Assembly (NCBI GenBank): GCA_020636505.1
Contig: JACJXR010000003.1
Span: forward strand, 124,001 to 188,000
DNA from: Chitinophagales bacterium
GTDB lineage: Bacteria > Bacteroidota > Bacteroidia > Chitinophagales > Chitinophagaceae
DNA length: 64,000 nucleotides
Direction of reading: 5' to 3'
This document shows, one piece after another, positions 9,593 through 19,196 of the stretch. The position numbers and the translations under genes were made by a program. A model generated the notes under the pieces. That model was not told where the DNA came from. It worked only from the letters and a program-made list of their open reading frames with translations, and made no database searches. Positions within the stretch are counted from its first letter, which is position 1. The number at the start of each line of letters is the position of its first letter.

Positions 9593-10426
9593 TTACACTG
9601 ATATTTTCTTTATAAAAGTCTGCATTTTCTTTTCTTTGACCCAAAGCTTTTTTGTTCTGTTCCAGTAGTCAAATGCTTCCTGTTTACTTCCCATCGGTAT
9701 CCCAAAAAGTGGTCGGTCAAACTCATCGTATGGGAATGCATGAGTATCTTTCATTAACTCCAATGCTACATTTGGAAAGTGTCGTTGTGCAATTTTGAAT
9801 TGTTCCTTAGCCTTATCAAACTCTCCTAACTTATATAATGCGTAAAACAATGCAAAGTCATATTCTATTGAATGTCCCTCGTCAGATGAATTTAGAAGTT
9901 CATTGTATAACTTAATAAACTCATGATATTTTTTCAAGTAAAGAAAACATTCTGGAAGTAAGTAACGTACACCTTGACTATCCCACTTATTCACGGACAA
10001 TACAAAATTGAATTTTTCTATCGCTTTTTCATATTGCCCTTCATTCATGTACTCCAAGCCAACAGCATGATACGTTCTTAAAAATGGCCGGTTCTCAAGT
10101 ATACTCCAAATTATTGTGTCGTGCTCTTTATTAAAGTCATTTGGAATTGCATGTAACGCAATCAGGTGGGCTTTATGGATTAATGCGTTGCCCTCAATTG
10201 GTTTCTTTATATCATTATATAGTAAGCCAAGATGAAGAATAGCATCAACATGACCATTGCCGCAATTTTTGATGATTTTCTTAAACTTAGATTCTGCTTT
10301 TACTGGAACCGAATCCATTAATTCAACCGCATCCCAGTAGTCGTCAAAGTATTTCTCCGCTTTTTGTGACTGAATAAATACCCAGCTATTATCTCCTTCA
10401 TGATATAAATAAGGTTGTTCTTGCAT
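9593..10426 (-). CDS. tetratricopeptide repeat protein
   Basis: 277 aa, no signal peptide or membrane segment, so probably cytoplasmic. The middle and C-terminal parts carry TPR helices, for example 'FLRTYHAVGLEYMNEGQYEKAIEKF' (about residues 115-140) and 'YALYKLGEFDKAKEQFKIA' (about 198-216). The segment 'GVRYLLPECFLYLKKYHEF' resembles TPR proteins often found beside SEC-C or stress genes. It stands alone in its orientation block between the decayed IS and a SpoIIAA-like gene. The function is unknown; protein-protein binding is the only inference. Confidence 0.75.
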   Translation of the reverse strand: MQEQPYLYHEGDNSWVFIQSQKAEKYFDDYWDAVELMDSVPVKAESKFKKIIKNCGNGHVDAILHLGLLYNDIKKPIEGNALIHKAHLIALHAIPNDFNKEHDTIIWSILENRPFLRTYHAVGLEYMNEGQYEKAIEKFNFVLSVNKWDSQGVRYLLPECFLYLKKYHEFIKLYNELLNSSDEGHSIEYDFALFYALYKLGEFDKAKEQFKIAQRHFPNVALELMKDTHAFPYDEFDRPLFGIPMGSKQEAFDYWNRTKKLWVKEKKMQTFIKKISV

Positions 10427-10518
10427 TGATGATATATTAGTCTGTAAAAAAATAAATCTGTTATAATTATAGGCTATCCATCTTAATACTTCTTGGTTCT
10501 TGAAAATTCATTATTATT

Positions 10519-10872
10519 TTATTCCTTAATCCATTTCAATGCCGCTTCCCTATCTGCCACCTCAAAAAAAAGAATTTCAGCAGGAGTAAAAGGTTTCATT
10601 ATGTTAGTCAGCCATTTTTGCCATTCTTTTTCTCCGACCATTGCAATTTTTTCAAAATCATTGACATGTTTAATATCAAATTGCAGGTCTTTCCAGAGGG
10701 CAACCGGTTCCCAGCCAGTAAAGTCTTCCATTGAAAATAACCACCTGATTTTTTCATGTTTTTCGAGTAATAGTTTTAATACAGGTAGTAATTTTTCGTA
10801 GTCTTCTTTAGTTAAAGTTCCAGTTGCTTGTGTATAAATGATATTATCTTGTATTTGATTAATATTCATCAT
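10519..10872 (-). CDS. SpoIIAA-like / STAS-domain protein
   Basis: 117 aa, soluble. The sequence 'GTLTKEDYEKLLPVLKLLLEKHEKIRWLF' followed by 'GWEPVALWKDLQFDIKHVNDFEKIAMVGEKEWQKWL' is typical of the SpoIIAA-like family (PF11964), a STAS/SEC14-like alpha/beta fold. Its biological role is not established. It is 86 bp upstream of, and on the same strand as, the TPR gene's side of the cluster, and lies directly downstream of the metal-efflux operon, so it may be transcribed with it. Confidence 0.8.
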   Translation of the reverse strand: MMNINQIQDNIIYTQATGTLTKEDYEKLLPVLKLLLEKHEKIRWLFSMEDFTGWEPVALWKDLQFDIKHVNDFEKIAMVGEKEWQKWLTNIMKPFTPAEILFFEVADREAALKWIKE

Positions 10873-10958
10873 AATTATTGTTTTTTTGTCTATTAATAAT
10901 TATAGTTTCAGAAATAATAAATCTTAAGAAAGTATCTATTTAGCCTTCCAATTGTGTT

Positions 10959-12836
10959 TTATAACTTCATTCTTTGTATTCTAATTGCATTCAATATTGC
11001 AAGTAGGGCTACACCAACATCTGCAATTACAGCCTCCCAGAGAGTAGCTATACCACCTGCACCTAATATTAAAACTGTAACCTTTACTACCATAGCCAGA
11101 ATGATATTTTGCCAGACAACTCTCTTCGTTAATTTCCCAATTCTAATCGCTGCTGGTATCTTTGAAGGCTGGTCATTTTGAATAACAATATCAGCAGTTT
11201 CTATTGCGGCATCACTGCCTAAGCCTCCCATTGCAATACCTGCATCAGCTAATGCGATTACAGGTGCATCGTTGATACCATCTCCTGCAAATGCAATTCT
11301 TAACCCTTTGTTCTTGTACTCTTGTACCTTTTCTACTTTATCTTCCGGCAGCAGGGTACCGAAAGCTTCATCTATTTGCAGCTTATCCGCGACTTGGTCA
11401 ACTACCGCCTGTTTGTCACCAGATAGCATCACAATCCTGATGTTCATTTGATGAAGTAAGTCAATAGATTGTTTTGCATCCTCTTTTATCTCATCTGCAA
11501 CTAACATATATCCCGCATATTCATTATCTATAGATACAACAACAATTGTATCCGTTATTTCGTTTAAAGACTGAGGATAATCAACTTTATACTTCTTTAA
11601 CAACTTGGTATTTCCAGCCAAAACATCTTTGCTATCAACTATACCTGCCAGGCCATGGCCGTGAATTTCCTTGACACCTGATACTTGAAGCCGCTTATGA
11701 CTTCCATCCGAATATTCTATTACAGCCTGTGCTATGGGGTGCGTAGAGTGTTGTTCCAGTGCAGCAGTAATCATGACAAGTTCACTCTCATTAATATTAT
11801 TGGCTTTAACGTTCTGTACTTTAAACACACCCTTTGTTAAAGTGCCTGTTTTATCCATTACAATGGTATTGACTTGTGTCATTACATCCAGAAAGTTTCC
11901 ACCTTTAAAAAGTATCCCACTTCTTGATGCAAGTCCTATTCCTCCAAAATAACCGAGCGGGATAGAAACCACTAAAGCACACGGACAGCTAATGACGAGA
12001 AACACTAATGCCCTGTAAAACCAGGTCTGAAAAACGTACTCGTCTACTATGAAATATGGGACAAGACAAACAGCTAAAGCTAAGAAGAACACTATTGGAG
12101 TATATACTTTGGCAAATCTTGAGATAAACAACTGTGTTTGAGACTTTCTTGCTGTAGCATCCTGAACCATTTCAAGGATGCGGCTCAATTTACTGTCTTT
12201 GAATAAAGCTGTGACCTTAACCTCTATACTACTGTTTACGCTTATCATACCGGCAAATACTTTATCTCCCATTTGTTTTGTTTCAGGCACACTTTCACCT
12301 GTCAATGCAGAAGTATTAAAAGTCGCGGCATCCGATAACAGCTTTCCATCAAGAGCTATTTTCTCCCCAGGCTTTACTTTAATGACTTGACCGACTTCTA
12401 CCTCTGATGGAGGAATTTTTATGTCATTACCGTCTTTAATAATTGTTACTATGTCTGGACGAATATCTAACAGTGCTTTGATGCTGCGCTTTGCATTATT
12501 CACAGCAATATCCTGGAACCATTCCCCAATCTGGTAAAAAACCATGACAGCTACACCTTCTTCATACTCTCCTATTATAAAAGCTCCGATTGTAGCTATG
12601 CTCATTAAGACAAACTCATTAAAGAAATCTCCTCTTGAAGATTTACGAATAGCAAGCCTTAAAACACTGTGGCCTGCAAGCAAATATGCCAGCAAATTAA
12701 TTGGCAGTAATACATATACTGGAACTTCTATTTGAAGCCCATATTCCATAATAAGCAGTACAAGTAGTATGACCAAGGATAGAAGCAGGTCAATATGCTC
12801 TTTCAAACTATTGTTTTTTATTATTCCCTTTTTCAT
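10959..12836 (-). CDS. P1B-type heavy-metal ATPase (Zn/Cd/Pb type)
   Basis: 625 aa inner-membrane pump that uses ATP to export divalent metal ions from the cytoplasm. It has the metal-site motif SCPCALV (about residue 283), phosphorylation motif DKTGTLT (about 327), the nucleotide-binding STHPIAQ dipeptide HP, and GDGINDAP (about 517). The lysine in the penultimate helix (MVVKVTV) and D-x-G in the last helix (ADVG) match the P1B-2 (Zn/Cd/Pb) subgroup. No N-terminal HMA domain or Cys/His-rich tail is present, so the protein starts directly with the membrane helices. It closes the efflux operon, 20 bp after the adaptor gene. Confidence 0.93.
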   Translation of the reverse strand: MKKGIIKNNSLKEHIDLLLSLVILLVLLIMEYGLQIEVPVYVLLPINLLAYLLAGHSVLRLAIRKSSRGDFFNEFVLMSIATIGAFIIGEYEEGVAVMVFYQIGEWFQDIAVNNAKRSIKALLDIRPDIVTIIKDGNDIKIPPSEVEVGQVIKVKPGEKIALDGKLLSDAATFNTSALTGESVPETKQMGDKVFAGMISVNSSIEVKVTALFKDSKLSRILEMVQDATARKSQTQLFISRFAKVYTPIVFFLALAVCLVPYFIVDEYVFQTWFYRALVFLVISCPCALVVSIPLGYFGGIGLASRSGILFKGGNFLDVMTQVNTIVMDKTGTLTKGVFKVQNVKANNINESELVMITAALEQHSTHPIAQAVIEYSDGSHKRLQVSGVKEIHGHGLAGIVDSKDVLAGNTKLLKKYKVDYPQSLNEITDTIVVVSIDNEYAGYMLVADEIKEDAKQSIDLLHQMNIRIVMLSGDKQAVVDQVADKLQIDEAFGTLLPEDKVEKVQEYKNKGLRIAFAGDGINDAPVIALADAGIAMGGLGSDAAIETADIVIQNDQPSKIPAAIRIGKLTKRVVWQNIILAMVVKVTVLILGAGGIATLWEAVIADVGVALLAILNAIRIQRMKL

Positions 12837-12856
12837 GTTATCTCTTGATGTAATAA

Positions 12857-14050
12857 TTAATGACTATGTTCCGCTTCTCCTTTTTTCATCTCTGCCATCA
12901 GGTAATAGGCACTTCCAAAGGCTACCTTTGTGGTTTGGGTTATAGCTTTTAAGGGCTTTATTTCAACCCATCCATTATCTCTGCTTCCTGTAGTTACTTC
13001 CAAAGGGTAGAATATCCATGAAGTATCATCATCATGAAGTTCAACATCTGCAGTGAATATATAATACCTGTTGTTCTCCTTGACTACTGCATCTTCGGGT
13101 AAAGCATAACCGTAATTATCATCGGTAATAATCCGGCCCCTGACATACGTTCCCGGTATCAACAATCCTGATTTTTCTTCAATATCAGCATGAATATGTA
13201 CTGCCTTTGGGTCATCTTCAAAAGCCTTACCTACGGCGTAAATATTTGCTTGTAAGGTTTGATTGTCAAGGCTCTCTATAAATAAGTTTACCTTCTGTCC
13301 AACTTTTACTTTATGCATGTCCTTTTCAAAAACCATTAGGTCAGCGTGAATATGGTCGTTATTTACAATTTCGAACATTTCACTTTGTGGTGATACATAC
13401 TGCCCTGTTTTCACTTCTACTAATCGTACATAGCCATCAATAGGACTGTGAACCGGAACTTGTTCGTAGAGGTTGTTGCTTCTGATGCGTGTCAGGTTCA
13501 AGCCAAATTGCTTTAGTTGAGCTTCAAGTCCGGTTACAATACCTTTCAAAGACAAATAATCTGCTTTAGTTTTTTGAAATTGTTTACCTGAACCTACTTT
13601 TTCTTCATACAGTTTTTGCTGTCTTTGATACTCCTGTCCCAGATACTGTAATTGATTATATTCATTTATATAATCTGATTGCATTTTAATAAGGTCAGGG
13701 TGGCTAAGGTAGGCTAAGGGTTCACCTTTTCTTACCTTATCGCCTTCTATAACCTTAATAGAGACAACGTTTGCTCCAATAATGGCTGTAACCGTAGCTT
13801 CGTTTTGTGGGGGTACTTCCAGTTTTCCATTTGCTTCAACATAGGATGCTATACTTCGTAAGGGGATGGTATCTATCTGTATTGAAAGAGCATCAAGTTG
13901 TACACTTGTTAAATGCACAGATTCTTGTGTATGACTATGCTCAATATCTTTATGATTGGATGCATTATCATCGCGCCCATTGCCATTGCATGATAGTAAA
14001 ACAACGCATGATGCAAAAAACATGATATATATATTAAACCGATTTCTCAT
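12857..14050 (-). CDS. RND efflux periplasmic adaptor (CzcB/CusB family)
   Basis: 397 aa lipoprotein: a signal peptide ends in a lipobox with C21 (VVLLSC). It bridges the inner-membrane RND pump and the outer-membrane channel. The order is a His-rich segment (about residues 30-46, several H), a beta-barrel/lipoyl half (VIEGDKVRKGEPLAYLSHPDL), a coiled coil (about 125-180), the second lipoyl half (VHSPIDGYVRLVEVKTGQYVSP), and a C-terminal membrane-proximal domain ending in H-S-H. The His-rich ends suggest metal binding. The gene is 10 bp from the pump gene. Confidence 0.92.
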   Translation of the reverse strand: MRNRFNIYIMFFASCVVLLSCNGNGRDDNASNHKDIEHSHTQESVHLTSVQLDALSIQIDTIPLRSIASYVEANGKLEVPPQNEATVTAIIGANVVSIKVIEGDKVRKGEPLAYLSHPDLIKMQSDYINEYNQLQYLGQEYQRQQKLYEEKVGSGKQFQKTKADYLSLKGIVTGLEAQLKQFGLNLTRIRSNNLYEQVPVHSPIDGYVRLVEVKTGQYVSPQSEMFEIVNNDHIHADLMVFEKDMHKVKVGQKVNLFIESLDNQTLQANIYAVGKAFEDDPKAVHIHADIEEKSGLLIPGTYVRGRIITDDNYGYALPEDAVVKENNRYYIFTADVELHDDDTSWIFYPLEVTTGSRDNGWVEIKPLKAITQTTKVAFGSAYYLMAEMKKGEAEHSH

Positions 14051-14060
14051 TGTTTAGTTT

Positions 14061-17000
14061 TTATTTACCGAAAAAATATTCCAATACGATGATGGATTGA
14101 TTGTAAGTATTTAATGTTTTTAAGTAACCAGACTTAATGTCTATTGCCTGGTTGAGATTCCTGAAGTATTCGATATATCCAATAGCACCGTTCTCAAAAC
14201 TTTTTTGTGCATACTCAATCAATAGGTCTGCCTGCTTAAGTGCTTTATCGTTATAATAATCCAGGCTGGCTTCTTGTTTATATACTTCTTGTAATTGTTG
14301 TTTAACTGAACTGAATAATCTAACCTCAAAGTAATCTGCCCTTGTTTGTGCCATTTGCTCGGCGAGTTTAGCTTCTTTTATTTGGGCAGTATACGAGCCA
14401 AAAAAAAGAGGTATAGTCACACCTGCCTGAATTCCTGTGAAGCGATTATTAATAGTCGCAATATCACCACTTGATGTTGGGCTACCTATAAGCGATTGAT
14501 TGAAATAACCTATAGAAAAACCCGGTAGCATTTCAGAGGTTTTAAGCTTTTTTTCTGTTTCTGCAATTTCTATTTGTTGTTTTACATATTTATTCGTTGG
14601 ATTATCCACAGGCAGTGAATTCCTATCAACAGTTAATGAAACTCTTTTCTTTAAGCTTTCCGTATTAAAGTTTATATCGACAGTCGCATTCAATAAAACC
14701 TTCAGCTTTTGCTCTTGTATAAAAATTTCAGAATGGTTTATTCTAATCTGATTTTCTACCTCCATAACTTCTGTCTCCACCGATGACTTTTCAAGGAAAG
14801 TACTTTCTTCTGTTTCATACCGGATAGTTGCTGCGTAAAGAAAACGCTTGTATAAGGTGTCTTGGTACAATAATAGTTTTTGTTGTTCCCGCAGATAGGC
14901 AAGTGTATACCAAGTCTTGCGTATTTCTTTTTTCAACTCATTTTTTTCAACATTCAGAGATATATTGCTTTTTTCAATTCGTTTTTTAGCTAATGCATGT
15001 TGATTGATATAGACGGAGGGAAAATCAAAATTTTGTACTACGTTGAATGAAAGGTCATTCTCAAAACTATTATATTGCCCGTACTGAAAGCCTAATTGGG
15101 TTTTTGCTACATCGAATGCAACTTTCTTTTTTTGTTCCTGAATTTGTATATCTGTTTCCGCAGCTTTAATATTCCCGTTGTTTTTTATTGCAACCTCAAT
15201 TGCTTCTTTTACCGATGTGATTTCACGGACGCTCTTTTCTTGTGCGGAAGCGCTGAATGGAATACTTGTTGATAGAATACAGGCAACTATTACAATTGCA
15301 CGCGGACTATTTTTATGTTTATTATTCTTACGATTTTCAAGCCAGTTGTATAAAACAGGCATGACAAAGAGTGTTAGAAGTGTGGCAGAAATCATACCCC
15401 CAATTACGACTGTAGCCAACGGTTGCTGAACTTCAGCACCAGCAGACGTAGATATAGCCATAGGTAAAAAACCTAATACATCAGTAAATGCCGTGAGCAT
15501 AATAGGCCGGATTCTTCTTTTAGCACCCAGAATAATCCGCTCATAAATATTTGTCTTGCCTTCATCTTTCAATTCATTCCATCCATTTATCAATACAAGT
15601 CCGTTCAGTACTGCAACACCAAACAAAACAATAAAACCAACACCTGCAGATATACTGAACGGCATATCTCGCAACCATAAAGAGAATATCCCACCAATAG
15701 CTGCAAGTGGTATAGCCATATATATCATCACTGTTTGTGAAATTGATTTGAGCGCAAAAAACACCAGTGTAAAAATCAATGCTAATGCTATGGGTACTAC
15801 TATTTGCAAACGTTTGCTGGCACGTTCGAGGTTTTCAAATGCGCCACCATACCTTATATAATATCCCGGTGGTAGTTGAAGTTCATTATCCAGTTTGTTT
15901 TTAATGTCCTCAACAAGCGATTTAACATCACGGTTCCTTACATTGATACCTACATATATTCTTCTGTTGGTATTGTCCCTGCTGATTTGCATAGGGCCCG
16001 GGACGTAGCTTATATCTGCTACTTCCTTAAGTGGAATCTGATTGTTGTTAGGAGTTGGTATATAGAGTGTTTTAACATCATCAATATTTTTTCTTCCCTG
16101 TTCCTGAAGCCTTACGACAAGGTCAAATCTTTTTTCACCCTCAAATATGACACCTGCTTTACCTCCAGAAAATGCTGACATTATTATCTTATTCAGTTCA
16201 TTTATTTTGAGACCATATTGTGCGAGTTTGACCCTGTCATACCTAACCGTCATTTGAGGCAGCCCACTTGTAGCTTCTACCTTCATATCTCCGACACCAG
16301 GTACAGTGCTGATAATTCTCCCCATTTCTTCGGCCTTATCGGCAAGAATGTCCAAATCTTCTCCAAACAGTTTTACTGCAACATCCTCACGGACGCCTGA
16401 CAGCAATTCATTAAAACGCATTTCGATGGGTTGTGTAAATTCATAGTTTATTCCAGGTATAACACTCACTGCTTGTTTGATTTTATGAATGAGTTCTTCC
16501 TTGCTGTCGGTTGTCACCCATTCATCTTTTGGCTTTAGGATAATAAAGCAGTCGCCTATATCCATCGGCATTGGGTCTGTAGGTACATCAGCTACGCCAA
16601 ATCTTGTCATGGCATGTTCTACTTCGGGAAATTTTTCCAATAATAATTGTTCAATCTTAGTTGAGCTTTCAATAGCTTCCGAAAGCGAACTACCTGGCTT
16701 AAGGATAACATGAAACGCAATATCACCTTCATCCAGTTGTGGAATGAACTCCCCACCAAGTTTGGAGAATGCAAACCCAGCAGCCCCTAAGAGACATACT
16801 GACAGGATAATCACCAATTTTGATTTCTTTAGCGTTTTTCTTAACAGGGACTCATAGACGCGTTCAATCTTAGCAACAATTTTATCTCCCCAGGATTTTG
16901 TATCCGTATTATTGACGCGAAGGAATAGTGCAGACATCATAGGGATGTATGTCAGACACAGCACCATTACCCCTATCATAGCAAACATGAATGTTAAGGC

Positions 17001-18431
17001 CATAGGCTGAAACATTTTGCCTTCTACGCCTTCCAAAGCAAGTATAGGGATAAACACTATTAAGATTATCAACTGTCCGAAAAACGCTGAATTCATCATC
17101 TTGCTGGACGCATCATAAGCTAACTCATCATGTAGTTGTTGGTTGATAATTTTCTTCTTTATAATTTTCTCATGTAACAGGAAAACGGTGCTTTCAACAA
17201 TGATAACTGCACCGTCTACTATGATTCCAAAATCTATAGCCCCCAGGCTCATCAGGTTGGCCCATACGCCGAAAATATTCATGAGAATAAACGCAAACAG
17301 TAATGAAAGTGGTATCGCAGAAGCAACTATTAGACCACCCCTCCAGTTCCCGAGGAGTAGTACTAATACAAATATTACAATCAATGCACCTTCAAGTAAG
17401 TTTTTACTGACTGTACTGGTGGTATCTTTAATTAAAGTGCTCCTGTCAAGAAAAGACTCTATATGTACTCCTGGTGGTAATGTTTGTTGTATTTGTATTA
17501 TGCGTTCTTTTACACGTTCTATGACATCATTCGAGTTGGCGCCCTTTAACATGAGAATCATGCCGCCAACTGCTTCACCTTGTCCGTCTTTGGTAAAAGC
17601 ACCATATCGTACGGCTTCCCCAAACCTTACTTTGGCAATGTCGCCAATAGTAATGGGTAATCCATTCTTATTAACCACAACTGTTTTTCGTATGTCATCT
17701 AAATTACGGGCAAGACCTTCTCCTCTGATAAAATTTGCATAGTGGTCTTTCTCAATATAAGCGCCTCCAGTATTCTGATTATTTTGTTCAAGTGCGTTAA
17801 ATATATCTGTGATAGTCAGGCCGATTGCATTCAATTCATCAGTGGCAACAGCGACCTCATATTGTTTTACCTTGCCGCCAAAGGCGTTGACCTCAACCAC
17901 GCCGGGCACCATAGCCATTTGCCTGCGAATAATCCAGTCCTGAATAGTCCTTAGTTCGGTAATTGAGTATTCATCTTTATAAGTTGAATCAACTTCAAGT
18001 GTATATTGGTATATCTCACCAAGACCTGTGGAAATAGGCCCCATTTCCGGTTCTCCAAAACCCTCGGGTATGTTTTTGCCTATGTCATTGAGCTTTTCAG
18101 AGACTAATTGCCTTGGCACATATGTCCCCATATCTTCTTCAAAGACGATTGTTACTACAGATAGCCCAAACCTGGAAACAGAACGGATTTCCGATACACC
18201 CGGCAGGTTGGCCATAGCCACTTCTACGGGATAAGTAACAAATTGCTCAATGTCCTCTGTACTAAGATTTGGAGACTGCGTAATTACTTGTACCTGATTA
18301 TTTGTTATATCGGGAACTGCATCAACCGGTACTTCTTTTAAGCTCCATATTCCGCCTATGATTAATGCAATTGTAAACAACCCGATAATCAGCTTATTCT
18401 TTACAGAATAGCGAATTATACTATTTAGCAT
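14061..18431 (-). CDS. CzcA-type RND metal pump fused to TolC-like channel
   Basis: 1456 aa, against about 1,040 for a plain CzcA. Residues 1 to about 1040 are a complete heavy-metal RND pump. The fourth-helix motif DFGIIVDGAVIIVES is of the HME1-3 kind (divalent Zn/Co/Cd/Ni) rather than the copper/silver kind. After the last pump helix, a second hydrophobic segment ending SASAQ (about residue 1062) looks like a retained signal peptide, and residues 1063-1456 form a TolC-family outer-membrane factor with long coiled coils. Such fusions are known in Bacteroidota. With the adaptor, one operon encodes the whole trans-envelope exporter. Whether the fusion is cleaved at the internal signal is unknown. 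Confidence 0.93.
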   Translation of the reverse strand: MLNSIIRYSVKNKLIIGLFTIALIIGGIWSLKEVPVDAVPDITNNQVQVITQSPNLSTEDIEQFVTYPVEVAMANLPGVSEIRSVSRFGLSVVTIVFEEDMGTYVPRQLVSEKLNDIGKNIPEGFGEPEMGPISTGLGEIYQYTLEVDSTYKDEYSITELRTIQDWIIRRQMAMVPGVVEVNAFGGKVKQYEVAVATDELNAIGLTITDIFNALEQNNQNTGGAYIEKDHYANFIRGEGLARNLDDIRKTVVVNKNGLPITIGDIAKVRFGEAVRYGAFTKDGQGEAVGGMILMLKGANSNDVIERVKERIIQIQQTLPPGVHIESFLDRSTLIKDTTSTVSKNLLEGALIVIFVLVLLLGNWRGGLIVASAIPLSLLFAFILMNIFGVWANLMSLGAIDFGIIVDGAVIIVESTVFLLHEKIIKKKIINQQLHDELAYDASSKMMNSAFFGQLIILIVFIPILALEGVEGKMFQPMALTFMFAMIGVMVLCLTYIPMMSALFLRVNNTDTKSWGDKIVAKIERVYESLLRKTLKKSKLVIILSVCLLGAAGFAFSKLGGEFIPQLDEGDIAFHVILKPGSSLSEAIESSTKIEQLLLEKFPEVEHAMTRFGVADVPTDPMPMDIGDCFIILKPKDEWVTTDSKEELIHKIKQAVSVIPGINYEFTQPIEMRFNELLSGVREDVAVKLFGEDLDILADKAEEMGRIISTVPGVGDMKVEATSGLPQMTVRYDRVKLAQYGLKINELNKIIMSAFSGGKAGVIFEGEKRFDLVVRLQEQGRKNIDDVKTLYIPTPNNNQIPLKEVADISYVPGPMQISRDNTNRRIYVGINVRNRDVKSLVEDIKNKLDNELQLPPGYYIRYGGAFENLERASKRLQIVVPIALALIFTLVFFALKSISQTVMIYMAIPLAAIGGIFSLWLRDMPFSISAGVGFIVLFGVAVLNGLVLINGWNELKDEGKTNIYERIILGAKRRIRPIMLTAFTDVLGFLPMAISTSAGAEVQQPLATVVIGGMISATLLTLFVMPVLYNWLENRKNNKHKNSPRAIVIVACILSTSIPFSASAQEKSVREITSVKEAIEVAIKNNGNIKAAETDIQIQEQKKKVAFDVAKTQLGFQYGQYNSFENDLSFNVVQNFDFPSVYINQHALAKKRIEKSNISLNVEKNELKKEIRKTWYTLAYLREQQKLLLYQDTLYKRFLYAATIRYETEESTFLEKSSVETEVMEVENQIRINHSEIFIQEQKLKVLLNATVDINFNTESLKKRVSLTVDRNSLPVDNPTNKYVKQQIEIAETEKKLKTSEMLPGFSIGYFNQSLIGSPTSSGDIATINNRFTGIQAGVTIPLFFGSYTAQIKEAKLAEQMAQTRADYFEVRLFSSVKQQLQEVYKQEASLDYYNDKALKQADLLIEYAQKSFENGAIGYIEYFRNLNQAIDIKSGYLKTLNTYNQSIIVLEYFFGK

Positions 18432-18496
18432 GTAATTTTTTTAAAAACAACAATAGATTAAACCTGACCCGCTTCGTAAGCAGGTACTCAAGATTA

Positions 18497-18853
18497 TTAA
18501 CCTATTTTAGGCGGTTGCCAAATGCTTGTAAATACATCAGGAGGGAGTGAGAAAATATACATCCCATTTTTGATGGCAGAAATCTGAATTAATTGATACG
18601 TAGATGGATTATCCCCTGATGAAAAAACCTTATGAACTGTAAAAAAGCAATCTCCTGAACAACTATGTTGATGGATAGGAGTGTGATTGCTGTCATGTTC
18701 TGAATTGTCCGGGCATTTTTCAGGTGTAGTAAAGTGTTGTTTTAAATAATCAATCACTCCTATTTTATGATGCAATTCGTTATGATGGGTATAGTGTTTA
18801 ATTATTACTGGTATTTCAAATACCTCAATAAGGTAATCCTTGGGCACTATCAT
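18497..18853 (-). CDS. His-rich small exported protein of the metal-efflux operon
   Basis: 118 aa from the ATG at 18853; the open frame continues upstream to a TTG at 18916, giving 139 aa with a better hydrophobic N-terminus (ILKYIVVLSVSLTMIV), so the start is undecided. The TTG lies inside a TATATTTG promoter-like element, which argues for a later start. The body has many His and a C/H cluster (YTHHNELHHK, CPDNSEHDSNHTPIHQHSCSGDC), suited to binding metal in the periplasm, as CzcI/CzcE-like accessory proteins do. First gene of the efflux operon. No named family is recognised. Confidence 0.65.
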   Translation of the reverse strand: MIVPKDYLIEVFEIPVIIKHYTHHNELHHKIGVIDYLKQHFTTPEKCPDNSEHDSNHTPIHQHSCSGDCFFTVHKVFSSGDNPSTYQLIQISAIKNGMYIFSLPPDVFTSIWQPPKIG

Positions 18854-18913
18854 TGTTAATGATACCGATAAGACTACTATGTATTTTAAGATATTCAGTG
18901 TTTGTGTTTGGTG

Positions 18914-18947
18914 CAAATATATGAAGAATAATTACACTCGTAACAAA
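18914..18947 (-). promoter_or_regulatory. candidate promoter of the metal-efflux operon
   Basis: Minus strand: TATATTTG (18914-18921) fits the -7 element TAnnTTTG. A TTTG lies at 18944-18947, 22 bp upstream rather than the optimal 19, so strength or regulation may differ. It is positioned just upstream of the His-rich first gene. Confidence 0.45.
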
Positions 18948-19007
18948 TACCGATTTTAAAAAGAAAGATTGAGTGAATATATGCTTTTCAAAACACCATA
19001 TACTTGC

Positions 19008-19085
19008 TCATTTATAATCTATCTTTCTAAAAAATTCAGTTAGTGTAATGTCGAAGTAATCACACAACTTTGATAAGGTGCTAAC
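19008..19085 (-). pseudogene. C-terminal fragment of an XRE-type HTH regulator cut by IS21
   Basis: On the minus strand 25 codons run from the IS21 edge to a TGA at 19008-19010 and read VSTLSKLCDYFDITLTEFF and onward. This is the typical last helix of XRE/Cro HTH domains (S-T-L-x-K-x-C-x-x-x-x-I-x-L-x-E-F-F). The N-terminal part is not found on the far side of the element at 21692, so it was lost. It lies upstream of the metal-efflux promoter and could once have belonged to a neighbouring regulator gene. Confidence 0.7.
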
Positions 19086-19137
19086 TGGATATTATCATGA
19101 ACGTGACCCCTCTATTATCATCCAAATTGACCACCCT
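19086..19137. repeat. IS21 terminal repeats, istB side
   Basis: Two copies of an ATTATCAT-n-AA-n-TGACC-type unit, about 25 bp apart, at the end downstream of istB. Multiple terminal repeats are the normal transposase-binding sites of IS21 elements. Confidence 0.75.
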
Positions 19138-19196
19138 AAGTTGATGTCTGCAAGTATGCCAGAGAGGGTGTCTTTGTGATTATAAATATAGTTGTT

